DNA from: Thalassotalea sp. LPB0316
Lineage (GTDB): Bacteria; Pseudomonadota; Gammaproteobacteria; Enterobacterales; Alteromonadaceae
Length of the DNA: 64,000 nt
NCBI RefSeq assembly: GCF_014898095.1
Contig: NZ_CP062946.1
Span: 2,170,001 to 2,234,000 of the forward strand
Direction of reading: 5' to 3'
Positions 30,539 to 39,981 of the stretch are shown here, piece by piece. The notes below the pieces were generated by a model. It saw only the letters and a program-made list of their open reading frames with translations. It was not told the DNA's origin and did no database searches. How positions within the stretch are numbered: the stretch's first letter is position 1; every line of letters starts with the position of its first letter. The position numbers and the translations under genes are program-made.

Positions 30539-31227
30539 ATTTATTAGCTATTGATGCTTCAACAGAAGCTTGCTCAGTTGCCTTATCTTTTGAAGGTAAC
30601 ACGTATCAAAAATTTGAATTATGCCCGCAATCTCATTCGTTATTGCTATTGCCAATGATTGATGAAGTGCTAGCTCAGGCCAACATCAAGTTGAGCCAAC
30701 TTGATGGTTTGATTTTTGGTCGAGGCCCCGGCAGTTTCACTGGTGTTCGCATTGGCATTGGGGTGGCACAAGGTTTGGCTTTTTCATCAGATCTGAAGGT
30801 AGTAGGTGTTTCAACGCTACAAGCCATGGCTCAACAAGCTTATGAAGAAGAACAAGCCACCCAAGTGCTATCGGGCATTGATGCGCGGATGGCTGAAATA
30901 TACCTCGGTCGTTATCAAGTTAACGAGCAAGGTATTATGCAACCTTGTCTCGATGAAGTTGTTATCAAACCAGAGCTGGCAGAAGCCCATTTAGCAATAA
31001 CCGAGCCTTTGTATTGTGTGGGTACCGCATGGCAAGCCTATGACAATGTGCTTAGCGAATTGCGCACGGAGCAAGGCGAGCCAAAAATCAGTTTTCCCCA
31101 TGCTCAATATATGCTCAATATCGGCAGGCAGGCGTTTGAAGCCGGCGAAGCGGTAACTGCTGAGCAGGCGCAGCCGGTTTATGTTCGCGATACTGTTTCG
31201 TGGAAAAAACTCCCGGGTCGTGAGTAA
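30535..31227 (+). CDS. tsaB: tRNA threonylcarbamoyladenosine synthesis protein TsaB
   Basis: TsaB pairs with TsaD and TsaE to attach threonylcarbamoyl to A37 of ANN-decoding tRNAs. The 230-residue protein has the ASKHA fold: LLAIDASTEACSVAL at the start, FGRGPGSFTGVRIGIGVAQGLAF with its ends trimmed, and the IDARMAEIYLGRY block. It lacks the metal-site histidines of TsaD, as expected. ATG 30535 overlaps the yoaA stop (ATGA). Confidence 0.96.
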   Translation: MNLLAIDASTEACSVALSFEGNTYQKFELCPQSHSLLLLPMIDEVLAQANIKLSQLDGLIFGRGPGSFTGVRIGIGVAQGLAFSSDLKVVGVSTLQAMAQQAYEEEQATQVLSGIDARMAEIYLGRYQVNEQGIMQPCLDEVVIKPELAEAHLAITEPLYCVGTAWQAYDNVLSELRTEQGEPKISFPHAQYMLNIGRQAFEAGEAVTAEQAQPVYVRDTVSWKKLPGRE

Positions 31228-31284
31228 AGTAAAAAGATATTAAATAGATTTGTAGCCTATTGTTATCTTTGCTAAATTGAAGTC

Positions 31285-31656
31285 ATGCAGATAAATTCAT
31301 CAACTAATTCGACTGCCTTAGGGCAAGTGATTAATCCGAACCAAGGCGTTTCTCGCGAACAGGTTCGGGTTGAGCGTGCGCGTGAACAAAACGTTGAAAC
31401 TAACGCTCGGCCGGCGCAACGTCTCGATGTTAATGAGCAGGCATTAGCCATTGTAGACGAGCAGCGCCAACAACAAGCACAGCAGCAAAACTTGCAGCAG
31501 GCTGTGGTACTGTCGAAGGATGATGAATATGGCAACACGGCGCGCGAACAAGTATCAAATAGTAATTTAACTGCTGTTTCAGCGTATCAAGGTGTAGAAA
31601 ACCTTCAGCAACGCAGTGACATCGAACAGCTTTTTGGTGTTGACCTTTACGCCTAA
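31285..31656 (+). CDS. Hypothetical Gln-rich protein, 123 residues
   Basis: I do not recognise a family. The product is polar, with no signal peptide, and is rich in Gln, Arg and Asn. A central helical, Gln-rich stretch (EQRQQQAQQQNLQQAVVL) probably forms a coiled coil. Short unknowns of this type with an N-terminal NSSTNS-like start recur in marine gammaproteobacteria, but no function is known to me. Its stop overlaps the next start by one base (TAATG), so it is coupled to the M50-like peptidase gene. Confidence 0.65.
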   Translation: MQINSSTNSTALGQVINPNQGVSREQVRVERAREQNVETNARPAQRLDVNEQALAIVDEQRQQQAQQQNLQQAVVLSKDDEYGNTAREQVSNSNLTAVSAYQGVENLQQRSDIEQLFGVDLYA

Positions 31657-32312
31657 TGTCAGAAGCGCGTCAGTCTTTGTTTAGTAAATATCAATTTTAT
31701 TGGCTACTCCTAGCCGCCGTTATTCTCCGTCAAATACCCATTGTATCGGTACCATTTAATTGGCTAGAAAGTTATTTTCACGAGTTAAGCCATGGCTTAG
31801 CCGCCATCCTTACCGGCGGACGGATCGTTCAAATCGAACTATTTACCAATGGTGCCGGCCTTTGTACTACACAAGGCGGTATTCGGTTTGTTGTGAGTTT
31901 TATGGGGTATTTGGGCGCAACCCTTTTCGGCATGTTAATTTATCAAGTCTCAGGTCAAACACTAGTAAAGGCAAAAGTCGTGTGTGGTGGGCTGATCTCA
32001 CTACTGGTTATTACCTTGTTCTTGTGGACGCGAGATTTGTTAACTGCAGTTATTTTACTGATTTTAATAGGTTTGTTTTTGGCGAAATGGCAAATAAAAC
32101 ACACCTATTCATTAAACATATTATTGAAATTCACCGGAATCATTGTTTTATTAAACAGTGTTTATTCACCATTGTATTTAATTGATGGTCGCCACATGGG
32201 CGATGGTGCGACATTAGCCTCGCTAACCTTTATCCCCGAATTGATCTGGGTCGCACTATGGACAAGTTTAGGTCTGCTCGCTTTGTTTTATTTGGCGAAA
32301 AAAGCGACTTAG
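31656..32312 (+). CDS. M50-like membrane metallopeptidase
   Basis: The 218-residue protein has several hydrophobic segments (about 12-28, 72-95, 105-122, 125-142, 150-172 and 190-212). Its HELSH zinc motif lies in YFHELSHGLAAILTGG (about residues 41-56), as in M50B site-2-type proteases, followed by VQIELFTNGAGLC. Members cut within or near membranes or may be inactive structural relatives. The expected second Asp-containing motif is not obvious, so activity is uncertain. It overlaps the preceding small gene by one base and is followed 18 bases later by a hydrolase gene. Confidence 0.8.
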   Translation: MSEARQSLFSKYQFYWLLLAAVILRQIPIVSVPFNWLESYFHELSHGLAAILTGGRIVQIELFTNGAGLCTTQGGIRFVVSFMGYLGATLFGMLIYQVSGQTLVKAKVVCGGLISLLVITLFLWTRDLLTAVILLILIGLFLAKWQIKHTYSLNILLKFTGIIVLLNSVYSPLYLIDGRHMGDGATLASLTFIPELIWVALWTSLGLLALFYLAKKAT

Positions 32313-32330
32313 TCATGCGTAGTTATTGAT

Positions 32331-33182
32331 ATGTACGAAATTAAAATACCATTAGCACATCTCAATGTTGCAGCGATGTCTAATCAGCAACAGTTTGAGT
32401 CAAACAAAGCCAAAGTTATTTTTCTTCACGGGTGGCTCGATAACGCGGCAAGTTTCACTGATTTATTGCCAGCATTAGCTGATTACCACGTAGTGGCGAT
32501 TGATTGGCCGGGGCACGGTTTATCTGATCACAAAAGCAAAGGCGCGTATTATCATTTTGTTGATTGGGTAGATGATCTCTATCAGATTATCCAAGCACTA
32601 GGCTGGTCAAGTTGCCATATTGTTGGCCATTCGATGGGGGGCATGATCGCTAGTGCTTTTTCTGCAGCCTTTCCCGAGTATGTTAGATCACTAACGCTCA
32701 TTGATGCATTTGGCTTTATCACCGATGAAGCAAAAAATACCACCAAACAGATTCGCCAAGGCATAGAAAGTCGTTTTAAACAGCAACAAAAATCAACCAA
32801 GTATCATCCAAACTTATCGTCGGCAATTAAGGCGCGAGTAGCGGTATCTGACTTTTCGCTGAAAGAGGCTACACTGATAGTGGAGCGGGGTACTGAGCAA
32901 ACAGAACAAGGCGTAGTTTGGCGCACAGACAGCCGGTTGAGAAATTTATCACCTTATCGCTTCACTCACGCTCAGGCACAACAATTAATGAGTGATTTAG
33001 CTGTTCCTGTACAACTTATCTATGGTGACAAAGGCATGGCTTTTGTCAGTAAAATGCTAGAGAAATTTCAAGGTGTAGTCAGCCAGATTACCATACACAA
33101 ACTCGCTGGTGGTCATCATGTGCATATAGAGCAACCAGAAAAGACGACTGAACACATTTTGTCGTTTATTTCAGCACATTAA
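32331..33182 (+). CDS. Alpha/beta hydrolase
   Basis: This is a soluble serine hydrolase of the alpha/beta fold, 283 residues. It shows the oxyanion HGWLDN, a DWPGHGLSD loop, the nucleophile elbow GHSMGG (S101), a likely acid residue after VQLIYGDKG, and the catalytic His in GGHHVHIEQP near the end. The pattern resembles the MhpC/YbfF-type esterases, but the substrate is not readable. It lies in the same direction between the M50-like gene and fadD. Confidence 0.88.
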   Translation: MYEIKIPLAHLNVAAMSNQQQFESNKAKVIFLHGWLDNAASFTDLLPALADYHVVAIDWPGHGLSDHKSKGAYYHFVDWVDDLYQIIQALGWSSCHIVGHSMGGMIASAFSAAFPEYVRSLTLIDAFGFITDEAKNTTKQIRQGIESRFKQQQKSTKYHPNLSSAIKARVAVSDFSLKEATLIVERGTEQTEQGVVWRTDSRLRNLSPYRFTHAQAQQLMSDLAVPVQLIYGDKGMAFVSKMLEKFQGVVSQITIHKLAGGHHVHIEQPEKTTEHILSFISAH

Positions 33183-33338
33183 CGTATTTTAGTAACAAAG
33201 TTCTGGGCTTTTGTCTCAAAGTGTGAAATTATGCGCAACTTTCGAGTAAAAACTCAGTGTAGAATTTAAGTGCTCAAACATAAAAACGTAAGAACGATAA
33301 ATAATGAGCCCAACGAGTCGTATTAACAGGAGGAGAAA

Positions 33339-34994
33339 GTGGAAAAAATTTGGCTAGAGAAGAGTTATCCGCCGGGTGTGCCCCACGATATAAATCCAGA
33401 TAAATATTCATCACTTGTTGAGATGTTTAACAAGTACGTTAGCATTTATGCGAACCGAACGGCATTCATTAACATGGGTGCGGAAATTAGCTACCAAGAA
33501 TTGGAAGAGCAAGCAACTGCCTTTGCCGCGTATTTGCAACAAGATTTAGGCTTAGTTAAAGGTGATCGATTTGCCATCATGGTACCAAATACTTTGCAAT
33601 ACCCGATTGCTTTGTTTGGTGCGTTACTGGCTGGTTTAACCGTCGTTAATGTTAACCCGTTATACACCGCTCGTGAATTAAAACATCAACTTAATGATTC
33701 CGGCGCAAAAGCAATGCTAATCATTGAAAACTTTGGCGCAACCCTAGAAGAAGTTATCGCTGATACGCCTGTTGAACATGTCATTTTAACGTCGCTAGGC
33801 GATCGATTAGGTGCGGTAAAAGGCGGTATTGTTAACTTTGTTGTAAAACACGTGAAGAAAATGGTTCCTGCATTTCACTTGCCAAATACCATTCGTTTTA
33901 ATCACGTCATCAAGGCTGGCTCGAAATTGCCTTACACGCCGGTATTGCTAACTGGTGACGATTTGGCGTTTTTACAATACACAGGCGGTACAACGGGTGT
34001 TTCTAAAGGTGCCATGTTAACGCACCGCAATATGGTCGCGAACCTTGAGCAAGCAAAGGCGATGATCAAAGAACTATTACTTGAAGGTGAAGAGTTGGTT
34101 GTAACAGCGTTGCCGCTTTACCATATCTTTGCGTTAACAGCGAACTGTTTAACCTTTATGACCATTGGTGGTACTAATTTGTTGATCACCAATCCGCGCG
34201 ATATGCCTGCGTTTGTTAAAGAATTAGCAAAATATCCTTTTACGGCACTTACCGGTGTGAATACGCTATTTAATGGCTTACTCAATACGCCTGGCTTTAG
34301 TGACATTGACTTTAGTCGTTTAAAGCTTGCTTTAGGTGGCGGTATGGCAGTGCAAAAAGCTGTTGCTGACCGCTGGCAGCAAGTTACCAAAACGCGTTTA
34401 TTGGAAGGATACGGCCTAACAGAATGTTCGCCGATGGTTTCAATGAGCCCGTATGATCAAGACGGTTACAATGGCACCATTGGTGTTCCAGCGCCTTCAA
34501 CTGATATCAAGATTATGTTGGAAAATGGCGAAGAAGCACCGTTTGGCGAGCCAGGTGAAATGTGGGTGAAAGGCCCACAAGTGATGAAAGGCTATTACAA
34601 CCGTGAAGATGCGACTAACGAAATCTTAAAAGATGGTTGGTTGGCAACCGGTGATATTGCTAAGTGCCATGAAAACGGTCACTTCTCAATAGTCGATCGC
34701 AAAAAAGACATGATCATTGTCTCTGGCTTTAATGTCTTCCCGAACGAAATTGAAGATGTCATCATGATGCATCCTGCTGTTGTTGAAGCTGCAGCCGTAG
34801 GTGTGCCACACGAGGTGAGTGGTGAAATTGTTAAAGTATTTGTTGTGGTTAATGACAAAAACGTTTCAGAGTTAGAGCTAATCAAACACTGCCGCGATAA
34901 TTTAACGAACTACAAGGTACCCAAAATCATCGAGTTTAGAGATGAACTACCAAAAACCAATGTCGGTAAAATATTGCGCCGTGAATTGAGATAA
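33339..34994 (+). CDS. fadD: Long-chain fatty acid--CoA ligase FadD
   Basis: FadD activates imported fatty acids to acyl-CoA at the inner membrane, the entry step of beta-oxidation. The 551-residue AMP-forming ligase shows the P-loop [27 protein letters not shown], the WLATGDIAK hinge and [17 protein letters not shown], the acyl-CoA synthetase (FACS) signature region, with the C-terminal lysine in [12 protein letters not shown]. The start codon is GTG 33339, just after an AGGAGG Shine-Dalgarno. The yoaA-tsaB-...-fadD neighbourhood resembles that of E. coli. A strong hairpin follows. Confidence 0.96.
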   Translation: MEKIWLEKSYPPGVPHDINPDKYSSLVEMFNKYVSIYANRTAFINMGAEISYQELEEQATAFAAYLQQDLGLVKGDRFAIMVPNTLQYPIALFGALLAGLTVVNVNPLYTARELKHQLNDSGAKAMLIIENFGATLEEVIADTPVEHVILTSLGDRLGAVKGGIVNFVVKHVKKMVPAFHLPNTIRFNHVIKAGSKLPYTPVLLTGDDLAFLQYTGGTTGVSKGAMLTHRNMVANLEQAKAMIKELLLEGEELVVTALPLYHIFALTANCLTFMTIGGTNLLITNPRDMPAFVKELAKYPFTALTGVNTLFNGLLNTPGFSDIDFSRLKLALGGGMAVQKAVADRWQQVTKTRLLEGYGLTECSPMVSMSPYDQDGYNGTIGVPAPSTDIKIMLENGEEAPFGEPGEMWVKGPQVMKGYYNREDATNEILKDGWLATGDIAKCHENGHFSIVDRKKDMIIVSGFNVFPNEIEDVIMMHPAVVEAAAVGVPHEVSGEIVKVFVVVNDKNVSELELIKHCRDNLTNYKVPKIIEFRDELPKTNVGKILRRELR

Positions 34995-35013
34995 TGCATC
35001 ACGCCTAGCACCT

Positions 35014-35070
35014 AAAAGGGTCAGACTAAAACGTCACAAATAATGTTCGACGTTTTAGTCTGACCCTTTT
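35014..35070. terminator. Long perfect hairpin after fadD, terminator or repeat remnant
   Basis: A 22-bp perfect inverted repeat (35014-35035 with 35049-35070) has a 13-base loop. The arms begin AAAAGGGTCAGAC and end GTCTGACCCTTTT, so it can act as a terminator in both directions. The stem is far longer than the other terminators in the window. The GGGTCAGA core is reminiscent of small palindromic repeats seen at many marine loci. The rest of the 34995-35386 gap holds one more hairpin (35248-35280) and no gene. Confidence 0.75.
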
Positions 35071-35247
35071 TGTTTGCTGCCTTAAATTATCAAAATTAGC
35101 GAATTGTTGTAAATAAAACGCTTTTCTCGTCATCTTAATTATGACAAAAGTAAAACGAGCCTCGAATTACACACCAGTCCCATTCGCAATAGATTAATTT
35201 TTCACTTCCATGTTTATTGCTGGGCGAGGCAGGGCGCCGAGGGAGAT

Positions 35248-35280
35248 TAAAGAGGGAAACAGGCGCTTTTTCCCTCTTTA
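35248..35280. repeat. Second perfect inverted repeat in the fadD-yciK gap
   Basis: TAAAGAGGGAAA (35248-35259) and TTTCCCTCTTTA (35269-35280) form a 12-bp stem around a nine-base loop. There is no T run after it on the plus strand. Its role is unknown: it could be part of an untranslated region or a decayed repeat. Confidence 0.5.
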
Positions 35281-35386
35281 GTGCTGTCGCCACCGCGACA
35301 ATATGATGAGAAAGGATATCTGATCTAGAAAGTATTTTACCTAAAAAGATAACCTCAGTTTTAACTAACCTTGTTGCTTTATTTCA

Positions 35387-36124
35387 CTACTGAGCGTTAA
35401 TGCGCTCGCCGTTAACTTCAATACTATCGTCAGACATTAAATAAACATACAGCGGCATGATTTCTTTAGGTGTCGCAATAGTGTCTTTGTCTTCAGCAGG
35501 GTAAGCACTAGTGCGCATTGGCGTATTCGTCGCCCCCGGATTTATTGCATTGCAACGCAAATTCGTACTGTCGTATTCATCAGCGATCACCTGCATCATG
35601 CCTTCAGTGGCAAATTTTGAAATACTATAAGCACCCCAAAATGCACGACCTTTATTACCTACACCTGAGGTAGTAAAAACCAATGAAGCGTTTTGTGCTA
35701 ATCTGAATGCCGGCAGTAAGGCTTGAGCAAGTAAAAACTGAGCAGTAACGTTTACTTGCATAACATCATTCCAAATTTGCTCGTGAATAGTTTCAAACGG
35801 TGTCAGTTCACCTAACATTGAAGCATTGAGTAGGGCACCATCTAGGCGGCCAAATTGGCTGACAATAGTCGATGACATATCTTGGTAGTTTTTCTTCGTC
35901 GCACCCTTGAGATCGAGTGGGATAATTGCCGGCTCTGGTGAGCCTTGTGCGACAATTTCATCGTAAACACTTTCTAATTTCTCAACGGTTTTTCCCAATA
36001 ATATAACCGTTGCGCCAAGGCTAGCGTAGGTCAGTGCGGCTTGCTTGCCTATACCGTCACCAGCACCTGTTACGAGTATGATTTTGTCTACTAAACTGTT
36101 TTCTTTGATTTGGTAATCGAACAT
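35387..36124 (-). CDS. yciK: YciK-type short-chain dehydrogenase/reductase
   Basis: This is a classical SDR with an NAD(P)-binding Rossmann fold, 245 residues. It shows ILVTGAGDGIGKQAAL, the NAS(M)L loop equivalent to NNAG, catalytic Ser in FTTSGVG, and Y-K in WGAYSISKFA. The sequence closely resembles E. coli YciK, including DVMQVNVTAQFLLAQALLP and ATEGMMQVIADEYD; its substrate is not established. I chose ATG 36124 (MFDYQIKENSLVDKI), which matches the family start. An upstream ATG at 36208 would add 28 atypical residues. Confidence 0.9.
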   Translation of the reverse strand: MFDYQIKENSLVDKIILVTGAGDGIGKQAALTYASLGATVILLGKTVEKLESVYDEIVAQGSPEPAIIPLDLKGATKKNYQDMSSTIVSQFGRLDGALLNASMLGELTPFETIHEQIWNDVMQVNVTAQFLLAQALLPAFRLAQNASLVFTTSGVGNKGRAFWGAYSISKFATEGMMQVIADEYDSTNLRCNAINPGATNTPMRTSAYPAEDKDTIATPKEIMPLYVYLMSDDSIEVNGERINAQ

Positions 36125-36385
36125 AAATATCTGATCAGCGATGAATAAAACCGATATTTTAAACCTAAAGCCAAGCGCTGACGAGACAAAACTGCGCAAT
36201 TTAGTCACTTATCTCTAAAATGTTATCAATTGATAAAAAAATCGCTAGCAGATTGCTAAATCTTAAGGTAATGTTAACTGGTCTAACTAGTTTGTTTTTG
36301 CTTATTTCAAATAAAAATATATTAAGCAATTTAGCAAACCAGTTAATTACAACAGTAATAAAAGACTAGTCCTTGGGGAGATATA

Positions 36386-38821
36386 ATGAAAAAGCTAGTT
36401 CTTAGTATAGCGATCACCAGTGCGCTCGGTTTAGCCGGTTGTGGCGGTGATGAGACTATTTCGAGAGTTCAAGAAAATTTAGAAAATAACGGAACGACCG
36501 TTTTACCTGCCTCACGTGTTGTATTTGACCCATCAAATGGTGTCTTATCAATTCCAAATGATTTGCTTTTCTCTGGTACGGTAGATGGTACGTTGAACCT
36601 TCCGGTTGACGATCCAACAGATTTTGGCGATCCAACGGTAGCGCTGAGCGCGTTAGACGGTTGGTCAACAGTTAACCCTTTCACCATCGCAATTAATTTC
36701 CAAAGTGGTGTTAGCTTAGATGCAGACAGTGTAACACCGACATCGGTTCGCGTATTTGAAACTGTCATGGGTGGCCCTGTGCAAAACCCTGGTTTTGAAG
36801 ATTGTGCAGCTGTACCACAAGGTGCTGCGTGTACGGTAGTGGGTGAATTACAATTCGGCGTTGATTTTGTGGCGCAAGCAAGCGGTGACAACATTGCGAT
36901 TGTGCCAATCAAACCGTTAAAAGGAAAAACAAGCTACATTGTGGCGTTAACTAATGAGTTAACTGACAGCAATGGTAATGCTGTACTAGGCTCGCCAACT
37001 TACGAGCTGGTTAAGCAAGATTTAGCGACTAAGCCATTAGGTAGTGAAGCTCAGCGCAGTTTACAAGGCGTAGTAAACAGCTACGAGGCGGCAATTGGTC
37101 AAGCAGGTGCCGATACAGAAAACGTTATCTACACGATGGCGATGACCACACAATCAACGGTTGACGTGCTTGGTTCATTAAAAGCCTTGATGGCGCAACA
37201 GTTTGCAGCAGAAGCAGCGGCTATGGTGCCGCCGTCATTGTCGATTACCAATGTAATGGATACAACATTATCTGTGGCTGATGTGTTAGCTGGTCAAATT
37301 CCTCCTGAAGCTGTCCCTTTATACAGCTCAGCAAATTTATACTCAGCGACTATTAATCTACCATACTACTTAGGTACGCCTTCGGCTGAAAACCCAATGG
37401 CACCCGTAACTGATTGGTGGAAAGCATTATGTGATTCAGGTGCTATGTTAGCGGGTCTAGCTGCGCAAAACCCAGATGCTATCCCTGCTGATCCTGTTGA
37501 TGCTATCGACGGTCAGTGTATGGCGATTTCACAAGCTAGCGGTTTACCAGCGCCAGGCTTGCGTAATCTCGGTATTGACGAGGAGCGCAACTTAACCAAA
37601 TTTAACCCAGTACCAGCGCCAACAAGCACACAAACAGTATATATTCAGATGACAACACCTGATGTTACTGTTGCCAATATGGTGCGTGCAAGCCTAGGTT
37701 TACCGGCGATTTCAATGCCAGCAGCTGGTTGGCCGGTAGCGATTTTACAGCACGGTATTACCTCGAAGAAAGAAGATATGCTAGCGATTACTGGCGCACT
37801 CTCAATTCAAGGTATTGCAACGGTTGCGATTAACCATCCGTTACATGGTGACCCGGCATTAGGCGGTAGCCGTGGCTTTGATGTAAATCCTATGGTGCCA
37901 GGTGATGAAATCAACGCAACAACGGTTTCAGCAACGCATTACATGAACTTAGCAAGCCTATTAACCACGCGTGATAATTTACGTCAATCAGTGGTAGATA
38001 CCTTAGGTTTACGCTTAGGCCTAAATACTTTACCGGGCTTTATTGATGGCTCTAACGTAACTTACTTAGGTCATTCATTAGGCGCGATCACAGGTACTAA
38101 CTTTACGGCTTTAGCAAACGCACCACTTAATCCGCAAATTGATGCGTTATTTGCTGTTTCTGCCTCGTCGCTAGCGATGCCAGGTTCAGGTGTGGCTAAC
38201 TTCTTATTAGAGTCGCCGTCATTTAGCGGCTTGATCAAAGCGAGTTTAACACTTGAGTTGTCTGAAGACTTTGCTGCATTAGTTGGTGCAACTTACCCAG
38301 ACGGTCCATCAGAAGCAGAACTAGTGGGGTTATACACGCAGTTCTATGAAGCCTTAACTGCTGAGCAACAAGCTGAATTAGACGGTGGCTTTGCACAATT
38401 TACTTTTGCTGCGCAAACCGTAACAGATGCAGGTGACCCTGCAAACTATGCTGAATTGTTAGCTGCCACTCAAACGCCAATTCATTTAATTGAAGTTGTT
38501 GGTGACGGTGTGGACAACTTACCTGACCAAGTGATTCCAAATCGCGTATCAACTACACCAATTGGTGGTACTGAAGGCTTGATTATGTTGCTAGGCCTAG
38601 ATAATGCTGGTGACAATATCACCGACTTACCTGCAGAAGTAGGCGGTGGTATGGGTGTTATGGGCTCTTCAGCAGTTCGCTTTACTGAAGGTTCACACTC
38701 GTCGGTATTAAGCCCTGCGTCAAGCCCTGCGGCAACGTCTGAAATGCAAACACAAGTGGCGACCTTCTTCGCAACGATGGGCGCATTATTCAAAGTGACC
38801 AACGAAGACGTGATTCAATAA
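36386..38821 (+). CDS. Extracellular lipase lipoprotein, Pla-1/cef (VolA) family
   Basis: The 811-residue protein is a lipoprotein with a lipobox at LGLAGCGG (Cys at about residue 19). It shows the N-terminal VolA-type region beginning FDPSNGVLSIPNDLLF and a C-terminal alpha/beta hydrolase region with the nucleophile elbow GHSLGA (S564). Family members are surface lysophospholipases or lipases that release fatty acids from host or environmental lipids. A fatty-acid scavenging role would fit fadD nearby, but the two are not cotranscribed. A GGGGAG Shine-Dalgarno precedes the ATG and a clear terminator follows. Confidence 0.85.
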   Translation: MKKLVLSIAITSALGLAGCGGDETISRVQENLENNGTTVLPASRVVFDPSNGVLSIPNDLLFSGTVDGTLNLPVDDPTDFGDPTVALSALDGWSTVNPFTIAINFQSGVSLDADSVTPTSVRVFETVMGGPVQNPGFEDCAAVPQGAACTVVGELQFGVDFVAQASGDNIAIVPIKPLKGKTSYIVALTNELTDSNGNAVLGSPTYELVKQDLATKPLGSEAQRSLQGVVNSYEAAIGQAGADTENVIYTMAMTTQSTVDVLGSLKALMAQQFAAEAAAMVPPSLSITNVMDTTLSVADVLAGQIPPEAVPLYSSANLYSATINLPYYLGTPSAENPMAPVTDWWKALCDSGAMLAGLAAQNPDAIPADPVDAIDGQCMAISQASGLPAPGLRNLGIDEERNLTKFNPVPAPTSTQTVYIQMTTPDVTVANMVRASLGLPAISMPAAGWPVAILQHGITSKKEDMLAITGALSIQGIATVAINHPLHGDPALGGSRGFDVNPMVPGDEINATTVSATHYMNLASLLTTRDNLRQSVVDTLGLRLGLNTLPGFIDGSNVTYLGHSLGAITGTNFTALANAPLNPQIDALFAVSASSLAMPGSGVANFLLESPSFSGLIKASLTLELSEDFAALVGATYPDGPSEAELVGLYTQFYEALTAEQQAELDGGFAQFTFAAQTVTDAGDPANYAELLAATQTPIHLIEVVGDGVDNLPDQVIPNRVSTTPIGGTEGLIMLLGLDNAGDNITDLPAEVGGGMGVMGSSAVRFTEGSHSSVLSPASSPAATSEMQTQVATFFATMGALFKVTNEDVIQ

Positions 38822-38849
38822 GCAACTAATGCGAATTAATCGTTAATTA

Positions 38850-38876
38850 AGCCCTCTTTAAGAGGGCTTTTTTTTA
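38850..38876 (+). terminator. Rho-independent terminator after the lipase gene
   Basis: AGCCCTCT and AGAGGGCT form an 8-bp stem with a three-base loop, followed by a run of T, 28 bases after the stop. Confidence 0.9.
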
Positions 38877-38950
38877 TCGCCTCATTTATTGAAATGTGTA
38901 CAATGAGAGCCAATATCATTTGAAGAAAACAATAATATCCGGAGTACTCA

Positions 38951-39979
38951 TTGGAATTTTTATATGAATATGGCTTGTTTTTAGCTAAAGCCATTACCTT
39001 TGTTATCGCATTTGCAGCGATTGTTATCACGATAACGGCGGCGGCAGTTAAGCAAAAACCCAAGAAAGGTGAATTAGATATCACCGATTTAAGCGAACAC
39101 TTTGAAGAGGTAGAAGATGAAGTTATTCATCATTTACTGACTAAAGAAGAGTTAAAAGAAAAAGCCAAGCAAGACAAAAAAGCCGCTAAAGAAAAAAAGA
39201 AAGAACACAACACTGATGAAGAGAATAAATCTCGATTATTCGTTTTGGACTTTAACGGCAGTATTGATGCAAAAGAAGTGAGTGGCTTACGCGAAGAGGT
39301 AACGGCACTATTAACCGTAGCAACGCCACAAGACGAAGTATTTGTTCGCCTTGAAAGTGGTGGAGGAATGGTTCATGGCTATGGTTTAGCGGCCTCTCAA
39401 CTTGATCGCATTCGTCAAAAAGATATACCACTTACGGTAGCCGTTGATAAAGTTGCCGCCAGTGGTGGTTATATGATGGCGTGTGTTGCAAATAAAATTT
39501 TATCGGCGCCTTTTGCCATTGTTGGCTCGATTGGTGTGATCGCACAAATACCTAACTTTAATAAGTTATTAAAGAAAAACGATATTGATTACGAACAACT
39601 CACAGCCGGTGAATTTAAGCGTACTTTAACCATGTTTGGTGAAAATACCGAAGCAGGTCGCGCTAAATTTATTGAAGAGCTCGAAGAAACGCATGTTTTG
39701 TTTAAAGACTTTGTCCGTGAACATCGCCCGAGTCTAGATATTGATAAAGTGGCTACCGGTGAGCATTGGTTTGGCACTAAAGCTAAGGAGCTTGGCCTGG
39801 TTGATGAGATCCAAACAAGTGACGACTACTTGTTAGATGCAAGTAAAACAAAACAAGTCATTGCAATTAAGTACGAGGTCAAAAAAGGTCTTGCTGAAAA
39901 ATTCTCAAAAGCCGCTAGTTTGTCTTTTGAGACAATTTGGGGCAAATTATGGCAAAAAAATCAGCTTTATAAAGGTTAA
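38951..39979 (+). CDS. sohB: Inner-membrane serine protease SohB (S49 family)
   Basis: SohB is a signal-peptide-peptidase-like protease anchored in the inner membrane. The 342-residue protein has an N-terminal hydrophobic segment (about 8-32), a charged Lys/Glu-rich linker (about 40-95), and an S49 catalytic domain with the Ser nucleophile in VAASGGYMMAC and a likely general-base Lys in the later LTAGEFKRTLT block. The start is TTG 38951, preceded by GGAG ten bases upstream. tpm follows after two bases. Confidence 0.93.
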   Translation: MEFLYEYGLFLAKAITFVIAFAAIVITITAAAVKQKPKKGELDITDLSEHFEEVEDEVIHHLLTKEELKEKAKQDKKAAKEKKKEHNTDEENKSRLFVLDFNGSIDAKEVSGLREEVTALLTVATPQDEVFVRLESGGGMVHGYGLAASQLDRIRQKDIPLTVAVDKVAASGGYMMACVANKILSAPFAIVGSIGVIAQIPNFNKLLKKNDIDYEQLTAGEFKRTLTMFGENTEAGRAKFIEELEETHVLFKDFVREHRPSLDIDKVATGEHWFGTKAKELGLVDEIQTSDDYLLDASKTKQVIAIKYEVKKGLAEKFSKAASLSFETIWGKLWQKNQLYKG

Positions 39980-39981
39980 TT

